Of a stretch of 5,541 bases of DNA, positions 1 through 4,991 are shown piece by piece. A program made the translations under genes and the position numbers. The first letter of the stretch is position 1. Each line of letters opens with the position of its first letter. The notes under the pieces are model-generated. The model saw only the letters and a list, made by a program, of their open reading frames with translations. It was not told where the DNA came from and made no database searches. Source of the DNA: Erysipelotrichaceae bacterium (GTDB taxonomy: Bacteria; Bacillota_I; Bacilli_A; Erysipelotrichales; Erysipelotrichaceae); the NCBI GenBank assembly GCA_017620435.1, contig JAFZQL010000156.1, positions 1 to 5,541 on the forward strand, in the 5' to 3' direction.

Positions 1-2
1 AA

Positions 3-482
3 GCCAATGCCGTAAACTTCACAGACGGCATGGACGGCTTATGCGCAGGCGTATCGTTTATTGCCCTGATCCCGTTTGTAATCCTTCTGCTGCTTCAAGG
101 GAACCGTCATCTTTCTTTATTCCTGATCTGCATTCTGGCCGGTCTTTTAGGCTATCTGCGCTTCAATTTCCATCCTGCCAGGATCTTCATGGGAGACAGC
201 GGATCCCTCGCCCTGGGAGCTCTTTTTGCCTCTCTGGGACTGATGATGGACCAGACCGTTGCCCTGTTTGTGATCGGGGGCGTATTTGTCGTAGAAATGT
301 TCTGTGTCTGTCTGCAGCAGTTCATGGTCAGAGTGTTCCATAAAAGAGTATTCTCCTATACGCCGATCCACTACGCTTTCGTGATCAAGGGCTATAAAGA
401 AACAAAGATCGTACTGATATTCTATCTGGTACAGTTCGTACTGTCAGTAATAGGCCTGTTTATCGGTATCTCGCTGCTATGA
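3..482 (+). CDS. mraY: Phospho-N-acetylmuramoyl-pentapeptide-transferase MraY, 3' part only
   Basis: MraY is an integral membrane enzyme that moves phospho-MurNAc-pentapeptide from UDP to undecaprenyl phosphate, giving lipid I in peptidoglycan synthesis. The reading frame is open from the window edge and 159 codons are visible; the N-terminal half, with the first aspartate pair, is outside. Seen in order: NAVNFTDGMDGL at the edge, NFHPARIFMGDSGSLALG (substrate and Mg-binding loop), GGVFVVEMF, KRVFSYTPIHYAF and a hydrophobic C-terminal helix. About five membrane segments can be recognised. The GGVFVVE and KRVF...PIH blocks fit MraY better than the related WecA/TagO transferases. Oddities: the usual PxHHHF histidine triad reads PIHYAF, so two of three histidines are replaced, and GDSGS is a WecA-like variant of GD(V/T)GS. 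The stop TGA overlaps the recJ ATG. A divergent paralogue is possible because the gene is not in a division/cell-wall cluster on its visible side. Confidence 0.88.
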   Translation, partial: ANAVNFTDGMDGLCAGVSFIALIPFVILLLLQGNRHLSLFLICILAGLLGYLRFNFHPARIFMGDSGSLALGALFASLGLMMDQTVALFVIGGVFVVEMFCVCLQQFMVRVFHKRVFSYTPIHYAFVIKGYKETKIVLIFYLVQFVLSVIGLFIGISLL

Positions 483-1993
483 AATACCGCTTCAATACAG
501 ATGATCTCAGTCTGAAGGAAAGAGTATGCAGGATCAACGGAATCGATCCGGAAAGACTGGATACATCGCATTTTCTTCCGGATTATGATCTGGAAGTTCT
601 AAAAGATTTTAGGGAAACGCTTTTATCCTACAAAGATAAAAGATTTTTTATTGTTGGGGATTACGACTGCGACGGGATCTGTGCAACCGTAATCATGAAA
701 CGTCTTCTGGATGATCTGCAGATCAGAAACAATTACTATATTCCTTCACGCAGCAGGGACGGCTACGGTATCAGCGAAAGGATCGTCGATACGGCGATAG
801 AGAACGGATTTGAGGTCATACTGTGCGTCGACAACGGCATCACAGCGAATATACAGCTTTCAAAAGCCAGGGAAACGGGAATAAAAGTCCTGATCATCGA
901 TCACCACGAATACAGTGAATCTCCTAAGGCGGACGCCTGGTTGCACCCGGATCTGTTTCCGGATCAATACGCCGACATGTGCGCCGGAGGAATTTGCTGC
1001 CTGCTTTCAAACAGCTTCCGTTATGATGTTTTAACAACCGTATACGGCGGACTGGCAACACTTGCGGACATGGTATCGGTATACGGCTACAACCGTTATC
1101 TGATGAAAGAAATGCTCAGACTGCTGAATGAAGAAGAGATACTTCCGATCAGATATCTTGCCGGAACGGATGAAATCGATTACGATACTCTGTCTTATCA
1201 GGTCATTCCTAAGATCAATGCCGTATCCAGACTGGATGACAGGATGAACGTCAACTATGTTGTGAGATATCTGCTGGATGCCAGCAGCAGATGCATGATC
1301 TATCTGAACAGGATCGAAGAAATAAACAGGACACGCAAGGAAATGACCAGACAGATGTCTGCGCTTGCCGAAAGGACATGCGACAGCAGCCGGAATGTGA
1401 TCGTGGTTTGTTCTGAAGCTTTTAAAGAAGGATTGTGCGGCCTGATCGCCAACCGGATGATGTACGAGTATCAGAAACCTGTCATTGTACTGGCAAGAAA
1501 CGGTGAAGAACTGAAAGGATCCGGAAGAAGCCCGAAGGGAAGCGATCTTTATCTGTACCTGAAACAGGCCGAAGATCTGTTTCTGACTTACGGCGGGCAT
1601 GAAAATGCGGTAGGACTATCGTTGGAGGCAGACCGGCTTGATGATCTTCTGAACTATATTTCCGGCCATGAAATTCTGCTTGAGGAACAGACCAGGGATG
1701 TGATCGTCATGGATCAGGATGAGTTCGGTTTCGATCTCCTGAAGGATATGGAAGAACTCAAACCTTTCGGTACAGATTTTCCCGAACCTCTCATGGGGAT
1801 CAGAGATCCCGGGATCCTAAGAACATACCGTTCAGCCGGGAGATTTATGAAATACACACTCAATGAAAGACTGGATGCGATCGATTTCCGCTGCAGTGAA
1901 AACGATAAATGTTTTTCAATGTTTATCGGCAGAATCAAGAAGGATGATTACCGCAGCAGCAAACTCTCGTTTGTAATTGAAGAAACACTGTAG
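479..1993 (+). CDS. recJ: Single-stranded-DNA-specific exonuclease RecJ (DHH family), short form
   Basis: RecJ is a cytoplasmic 5'-3' exonuclease on single-stranded DNA, acting in recombination and repair with RecQ-type helicases; it needs Mn or Mg. The DHH domain shows DYDCDG (residues 61-66), RDGYG (93-97), VDNGIT (117-122), DHH (141-143) and GLATLADMVS (191-200). PKINAVSRL (244-252) corresponds to the family's P(R)xNAAGRL, with Ser in place of Gly. The DHHA1 part has KGSGRS (346-351) and YGGHENAVGLSL (371-382). LKPFGTDFPEP (427-437) begins the OB-fold-like C-terminal part. All metal-ligand motifs look intact. At 504 residues it is shorter than E. coli RecJ (about 577) and much shorter than Bacillus RecJ (about 786), so it lacks the extra C-terminal domain. 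The ATG overlaps the mraY stop (ATGA) and has no Shine-Dalgarno sequence; the next in-frame Met lies beyond the catalytic motif, so translation is probably coupled to mraY. Confidence 0.93.
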   Translation: MKYRFNTDDLSLKERVCRINGIDPERLDTSHFLPDYDLEVLKDFRETLLSYKDKRFFIVGDYDCDGICATVIMKRLLDDLQIRNNYYIPSRSRDGYGISERIVDTAIENGFEVILCVDNGITANIQLSKARETGIKVLIIDHHEYSESPKADAWLHPDLFPDQYADMCAGGICCLLSNSFRYDVLTTVYGGLATLADMVSVYGYNRYLMKEMLRLLNEEEILPIRYLAGTDEIDYDTLSYQVIPKINAVSRLDDRMNVNYVVRYLLDASSRCMIYLNRIEEINRTRKEMTRQMSALAERTCDSSRNVIVVCSEAFKEGLCGLIANRMMYEYQKPVIVLARNGEELKGSGRSPKGSDLYLYLKQAEDLFLTYGGHENAVGLSLEADRLDDLLNYISGHEILLEEQTRDVIVMDQDEFGFDLLKDMEELKPFGTDFPEPLMGIRDPGILRTYRSAGRFMKYTLNERLDAIDFRCSENDKCFSMFIGRIKKDDYRSSKLSFVIEETL

Positions 1994-2005
1994 TTTTAAT
2001 ATAAT
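1977..2005 (+). promoter_or_regulatory. Candidate sigma-A promoter for apt-relA
   Basis: A -35 hexamer TTGAAG (1977-1982) is separated by exactly 17 nt from a perfect -10 TATAAT (2000-2005). The -35 lies in the last codons of recJ and the -10 just after its stop codon. Initiation is expected near 2012, giving a leader of about 20 nt before the apt ATG. The position suggests that apt and relA can be transcribed independently of mraY-recJ. This is inferred from consensus match and spacing only. Confidence 0.7.
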
Positions 2006-2020
2006 TGATATGTATTTGCA

Positions 2021-2027
2021 GAGGTGA
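2021..2027 (+). promoter_or_regulatory. Ribosome binding site that sets the apt start
   Basis: GAGGTGA is a 7-nt match to the complement of the 16S rRNA 3' end and lies 5 nt before the ATG at 2033. It contains an in-frame GTG at 2024, which would add three residues, but that codon is inside the Shine-Dalgarno site itself, so ATG 2033 is preferred. Confidence 0.85.
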
Positions 2028-2032
2028 ACGTT

Positions 2033-2545
2033 ATGAATTTAAAAGACTATGTTGCATCTATTCCTGACTTTCCGCAGGAAGGTATTCTGTTCAGAGATAT
2101 TACGCCTTTGATGGCAGACGGTAAAGCTTTCCGTGAAGCCTGCAGCGCGCTGATCGATTTCGCAAAGGAGGTCAAGGCGGAAGTCGTAGCCGGTCCGGAA
2201 TCGAGAGGTTTTATTTTCGGTTGTCCGGTCGCCTATGAACTGAATATCGGATTCGTTCCGGTCAGAAAGCCGAACAAGCTTCCGAGAAAGACAATTTCCT
2301 ACAAGTATGATCTGGAATACGGATCAAATGAACTGCATATGCATGCGGATTCCGTCAAGCCGGGGCAGAAAGTCCTGATCATCGATGACCTGCTGGCTAC
2401 GGGCGGTACTGTTGAAGCGACGATCAAGATGGTGGAACAGCTGGGCGGTGAAGTCGTTGGCTGCGCCTTCCTGATCGAACTGGAAGATCTGGGCGGCAGA
2501 GAGAAGCTGAAGGACTATAACGTTTTCACATTATTGAAATACTGA
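2033..2545 (+). CDS. apt: Adenine phosphoribosyltransferase
   Basis: Apt is a cytoplasmic purine salvage enzyme that converts adenine and PRPP to AMP and pyrophosphate. The 170-residue protein has the normal family length. It begins with LKDYVASIPDFPQEGILFRD (residues 3-22), the characteristic APRT N-terminus. It then has VVAGPESRGFIFG (51-63), the VPVRKPNKLPRKT loop (75-87) and the PRPP-binding motif VLIIDDLLATGGTV (114-127) with the acidic pair D118/D119. No key residue appears to be missing. The start at 2033 follows from a strong SD and from agreement with the family N-terminus. The gene lies between recJ and relA, a common Firmicutes order, and has its own promoter candidate at the end of recJ. 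Transcription with relA is plausible because only 39 nt separate the genes, but a hairpin in that gap could reduce read-through. Confidence 0.97.
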   Translation: MNLKDYVASIPDFPQEGILFRDITPLMADGKAFREACSALIDFAKEVKAEVVAGPESRGFIFGCPVAYELNIGFVPVRKPNKLPRKTISYKYDLEYGSNELHMHADSVKPGQKVLIIDDLLATGGTVEATIKMVEQLGGEVVGCAFLIELEDLGGREKLKDYNVFTLLKY

Positions 2546-2574
2546 TTAGAATCGAAGCTTTGCTTCGGTTTTAA
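2546..2574 (+). terminator. Intergenic hairpin between apt and relA (attenuator-like)
   Basis: The arms 2546-2558 and 2562-2574 pair over 13 bp, including two G-T wobbles, around a TTT loop; the core is CGAAGC/GCTTCG. It is followed by an AT-rich but not U-rich stretch, and the short T4 run lies inside the 3' arm, so as an intrinsic terminator it would be leaky. It starts directly after the apt stop codon and ends 10 nt before the relA ATG, filling the whole gap. It may attenuate transcription, protect an RNA end or affect relA translation; the sequence does not decide between these. Confidence 0.5.
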
Positions 2575-2584
2575 TATATAAAAT

Positions 2585-4756
2585 ATGGTACATCTGATAT
2601 CAACAAAAGAAGAGCTTTTTCATGAGATCGACAAGTATATCAAAAACAAGGAATCACTGGATCTGATCGAAAAAGCTTATAACTACGCCTATAAAAAGCA
2701 CAAGGACCAGAAGAGGTCATCGGGAGAACCTTATTTTGTGCATGTTTTGAATGTGGCTTATGAGTTGGCAAAACTGAAGACCGATCCGAATACGATCTGT
2801 GCCGGACTGCTGCACGACGTCCTGGAAGACTGCGGCGTAGAAAAAGAGGAATTTGTTGAAGAATTCGGAGAAGAGATCTATGAGATGGTAGAAGCCGTAA
2901 CGAAGATCTCCAACCTGAAATTTACCGACGAGAAAGAATACCAGGCCGTCAACCACAGAAAGATCCTGATCGCCATGGCAAAAGACGTCAGAGTTATTCT
3001 GGTAAAGCTGGTCGACCGTCTGCACAATATGCGTACGCTGGAGTATCTGCCGGAAGTAAAGCAGAAAAGGATCGCCAAAGAGACGCTGGATGTCTATGCG
3101 CCGATCGCTCACCGTTTGGGTATCGCAGAGATCAAGAACGAACTCGAAGACCTGTCTTTCTACTATCTGGATAACGAGAAGTATCACGAGATCGCCAGAC
3201 TGGTGGAATCCAAGAAATCCGAACGGGACAAGCAGATCTATATCATGATCCAGGATATTTCCATCATTCTGGAAATGCACAATATTCCATTTAGGATCTT
3301 CGGCAGATCGAAACATCTATACTCCATCAACAAGAAGATGGTCACCAAAAACAAGCGTTTTGACGAGATCCTGGATCTGCTTGCGATCCGTATCGTTACA
3401 AAGACGGAAACAAACTGCTACGAAGTGCTGGGATACATCCATGCCGTATACAGACCGATACCCGGCAGACTGAAAGACTATATCGCCATGCCGAAGATGA
3501 ACATGTATCAGTCTCTGCATACGACGATCGTCGGACCGGACGGAAGAATCTATGAAGTTCAGATCCGTACAGAGGAAATGGACGAGATCGCCGAAAGAGG
3601 TATTGCCGCCCACTGGTCCTACAAGGAAGGCAAGAAACGTTCTCAGAAAGATCTGCAGTCGGAACTGCAGTGGCTGAAGGCATTCGAAGAGAATTCGGAA
3701 GCGGATGCCAAAGAATTCATGAACGATATCACGCATGATATTTTCAATGCGAACATCTACTGCATGACTCCTAGAGGCAGGATCATCGACCTGGCTGCCG
3801 GAGCAACGCCGATCGATTTCGCTTACCGTATCCATACGGAAGTAGGAAATCAGACAGTCGGCGCTCTGGTCAACGGCGTTCTTGTACCGTTGAATACGCC
3901 TTTAAAAACAGGCGATGTCGTAGAACTTCGTACCAACAAGAATTCCACTCCTTCCGAAGACTGGCTGAAGATCGTCAAGACCAACCACGCCAGAAACAAG
4001 ATCAAGGCCTATTTCCAGAAGAAGGAAATGGAAGATAAAGAAGCTTTCATCAAGAACGGCGAAAACCTTCTGAAAGAAGAGATCAGAAAACATGATCTTG
4101 ACCTGGATGAATACTTCGACCTCAAGAAACTGGACAGAGTCGCAGGAACTTTCCAGCTCCCGAATGCCAGCGATCTGCTTTATGCCATCGGATGCAAGTC
4201 GATGGCACCGATCGCCGTTGTTGAAAAACTGACCAAACTCGGAAAAAAGGAAGTAGACCTTTCATTACTGGAGAGGATCGCCAAAAAGAATTCCGCCAGA
4301 AATCAGTTCGTATCCAAGACCGGCATCGTCGTTACCGGCATCAATTCGATGAAGATCGCACTGTCGCCTTGCTGTTCTCCGGTATACGGCGATGATGTCA
4401 AGGGATTTGTTTCCAAAGGACAGGGCATTAAAGTACACCGTAGCGACTGTCCGAATATCGTCAATGAAAGACGTCTGATCGACATACAGTGGGATCCTGA
4501 TAAACCGGATATCAAGTACGAGACCTCGGTCAAGATCTTTTCAAAAGACCGTTCCTATCTTTTAACGGACCTGGTAACCGTAGTTGCCCAGTTCAAAGCC
4601 AATCTTACCGCCGTTAACAGCGTCGCCAACAACGAAGATCTTACCGCCACTACCAGCCTGTCGTTCATGGTTACCGATAAGGAACATCTGGAGAACATCA
4701 TGGCCAATCTGAGAAAGGTGGAAAGCGTCATCTCGGTTGAAAGAGCGATCAAATAG
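2585..4756 (+). CDS. relA: Bifunctional (p)ppGpp synthetase/hydrolase Rel (RelA/SpoT family)
   Basis: Rel makes (p)ppGpp from ATP and GDP/GTP on ribosomes stalled with uncharged tRNA, and also hydrolyses it; it drives the stringent response. The 723-residue length is typical of long Rel proteins. The HD hydrolase domain has all expected residues: R44, H53, H77-D78, E81-D82, D144, N148 and T151. The synthetase domain shows DLLAIRIV with D264, the RLKD motif (295-298), YQSLHTT (308-314) and YEVQIRT with E324. RLKD is the RxKD signature of bifunctional enzymes, in contrast to the ExDD of monofunctional RelA. A TGS domain follows (about 390-451), then a helical region, a zinc-finger-like part with C596-C597, H618 and C622, and a C-terminal ACT domain (about 645-720). 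Both activities should be intact. The ATG is the only plausible start: an in-frame TAA lies at 2579 and the N-terminus aligns well with Bacillus Rel. No Shine-Dalgarno sequence precedes it. There is no dedicated terminator after it. Confidence 0.97.
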   Translation: MVHLISTKEELFHEIDKYIKNKESLDLIEKAYNYAYKKHKDQKRSSGEPYFVHVLNVAYELAKLKTDPNTICAGLLHDVLEDCGVEKEEFVEEFGEEIYEMVEAVTKISNLKFTDEKEYQAVNHRKILIAMAKDVRVILVKLVDRLHNMRTLEYLPEVKQKRIAKETLDVYAPIAHRLGIAEIKNELEDLSFYYLDNEKYHEIARLVESKKSERDKQIYIMIQDISIILEMHNIPFRIFGRSKHLYSINKKMVTKNKRFDEILDLLAIRIVTKTETNCYEVLGYIHAVYRPIPGRLKDYIAMPKMNMYQSLHTTIVGPDGRIYEVQIRTEEMDEIAERGIAAHWSYKEGKKRSQKDLQSELQWLKAFEENSEADAKEFMNDITHDIFNANIYCMTPRGRIIDLAAGATPIDFAYRIHTEVGNQTVGALVNGVLVPLNTPLKTGDVVELRTNKNSTPSEDWLKIVKTNHARNKIKAYFQKKEMEDKEAFIKNGENLLKEEIRKHDLDLDEYFDLKKLDRVAGTFQLPNASDLLYAIGCKSMAPIAVVEKLTKLGKKEVDLSLLERIAKKNSARNQFVSKTGIVVTGINSMKIALSPCCSPVYGDDVKGFVSKGQGIKVHRSDCPNIVNERRLIDIQWDPDKPDIKYETSVKIFSKDRSYLLTDLVTVVAQFKANLTAVNSVANNEDLTATTSLSFMVTDKEHLENIMANLRKVESVISVERAIK

Positions 4757-4765
4757 TGCTAGAAT
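4737..4765 (+). promoter_or_regulatory. Candidate sigma-A promoter for the T-box leader and hisS
   Basis: TTGAAA (4737-4742) and TAGAAT (4760-4765) are separated by 17 nt, with TG at 4757-4758 giving an extended -10 element. It lies over the last codons and the stop of relA. Expected initiation is near 4772, which coincides with the base of Stem I of the T-box, supporting the assignment. Confidence 0.72.
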
Positions 4766-4834
4766 TCTGGTATCGATAAGGAAAAGAATCATGTTCCCGA
4801 TTTCAAGCGAGAAGCAAACGGTGCGAGGCTTCAT

Positions 4835-4852
4835 GAGGGACAGCGAGGGACA
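4835..4852 (+). repeat. Tandem repeat of GAGGGACA in the T-box specifier strand
   Basis: GAGGGACA occurs at 4835-4842 and again at 4845-4852, separated by GC, giving a 10-nt period on the 3' strand of Stem I. Each copy offers GGGA, which can pair with TCCC at 4795-4798, and a GAC triplet. Pairing with the first copy leaves the second copy exposed in the specifier loop, the arrangement that best resembles known T-boxes. Confidence 0.8.
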
Positions 4853-4853
4853 C
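4849..4853 (+). promoter_or_regulatory. Putative T-box specifier: overlapping GAC (Asp) and CAC (His)
   Basis: The five bases GACAC directly precede the lower Stem I helix strand TTCCTT. GAC (4849-4851) is followed by A, the usual purine after a specifier, and by position resembles the GGC-A specifier of glyQS leaders. CAC (4851-4853) is the codon expected from the downstream gene hisS but is followed by T. The sequence alone does not decide which one is read, or whether both are. Confidence 0.5.
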
Positions 4854-4924
4854 TTCCTTGATGCTTATGAGAATAAGCCGCAGCCGCTGCGTTACAGCTT
4901 CAAGCGCATATCCTAAGATATGAA

Positions 4925-4956
4925 CTAAGGTGGTACCGCGTTGACAACGTCCTTAG
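4925..4956 (+). promoter_or_regulatory. T-box antiterminator helix
   Basis: CTAAGG (4925-4930) pairs with CCTTAG (4951-4956) and encloses the TGGT bulge (4931-4934), which pairs with the discriminator base and CCA end of the tRNA, followed by ACCGCG. Its 3' arm shares 4951-4956 with the terminator hairpin, so the two structures exclude each other. The variable bulge base is T (4934), which pairs with A73 or wobbles with G73. Confidence 0.88.
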
Positions 4957-4972
4957 ACAGGACGTTTTATTA
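4946..4972 (+). terminator. T-box intrinsic terminator upstream of hisS
   Basis: AACGTCCT (4946-4953) pairs with AGGACGTT (4959-4966) in an 8-bp stem with a 5-nt loop. It is followed by TTATTATA, which together with the end of the stem forms the U-rich exit. It is the default structure when charged tRNA is bound, and it is also the first clear terminator downstream of relA. Confidence 0.88.
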
Positions 4973-4977
4973 TATGT

Positions 4978-4984
4978 AAGGAGG
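4978..4984 (+). promoter_or_regulatory. Ribosome binding site of hisS
   Basis: AAGGAGG is a 7-nt consensus Shine-Dalgarno match, 7 nt before the ATG at 4992. It lies just after the terminator and outside the competing helices, so control here is at transcription rather than at translation initiation. Confidence 0.9.
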
Positions 4985-4991
4985 ATTTGTT

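Larger units (their letters stand above)
4772..4972 (+). ncRNA. T-box riboswitch leader of hisS
   Basis: A T-box is a cis-acting leader that binds a tRNA through a specifier codon and senses its aminoacylation through the free 3' end; uncharged tRNA stabilises an antiterminator and the downstream gene is transcribed. The T-box sequence AAGGTGGTACCGCG is at 4927-4940. Stem I runs from about 4772 to 4862: the lower helix pairs AAGGAA (4778-4783) with TTCCTT (4854-4859). The AG bulge AAGCGA is at 4805-4810. The apical helix pairs GAAGC (4811-4815) with GCTTC (4828-4832) and carries the GGTGCGAG distal-loop motif (4820-4827). Two hairpins follow, 4863-4878 (loop GAGA) and 4879-4891. Stem III is 4907-4922 (CATATC/GATATG, loop CTAA). 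The specifier region (4841-4853) ends in GACAC, containing both GAC (Asp) and CAC (His). The antiterminator and terminator are listed separately. I see no canonical AGAGA kink-turn motif near the Stem I base. Identity as a T-box is secure; the cognate tRNA is not. Confidence 0.95.

Noticed and set aside
3..482. Assignment of the first gene as WecA/TagO-type transferase because of GDSGS
   Set aside because: The GGVFVVE and KRVF...PIH blocks and the C-terminal helix are MraY-like; the single Ser variant is not enough to change the call.
1031..1600. 189-residue open frame on the minus strand
   Set aside because: It lies wholly within recJ, has no family motifs and no convincing start signal; it is a shadow of the coding frame.
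2024..2032. Upstream GTG start for apt, adding three residues
   Set aside because: The GTG lies inside the GAGGTGA Shine-Dalgarno site, and the ATG at 2033 has ideal spacing and matches the family N-terminus.
2575..2582. TATATA/TATAAA just before relA as a -10 promoter element
   Set aside because: It lies only a few nt before the ATG, so initiation would fall inside the coding region, and no good -35 is present at 17 nt.
2717..3835. Long minus-strand open frames opposite relA
   Set aside because: The + strand encodes a fully conserved Rel protein here; the antisense frames are codon-bias shadows.
2585..4756. Monofunctional RelA (synthetase only)
   Set aside because: All HD hydrolase residues are present and the synthetase has RxKD rather than ExDD.
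4839..4841. GAC of the first GAGGGACA copy as the T-box specifier
   Set aside because: It is 12 nt from the lower helix and in the best fold sits beside or within the upper Stem I helix; the second copy is in the usual specifier position.
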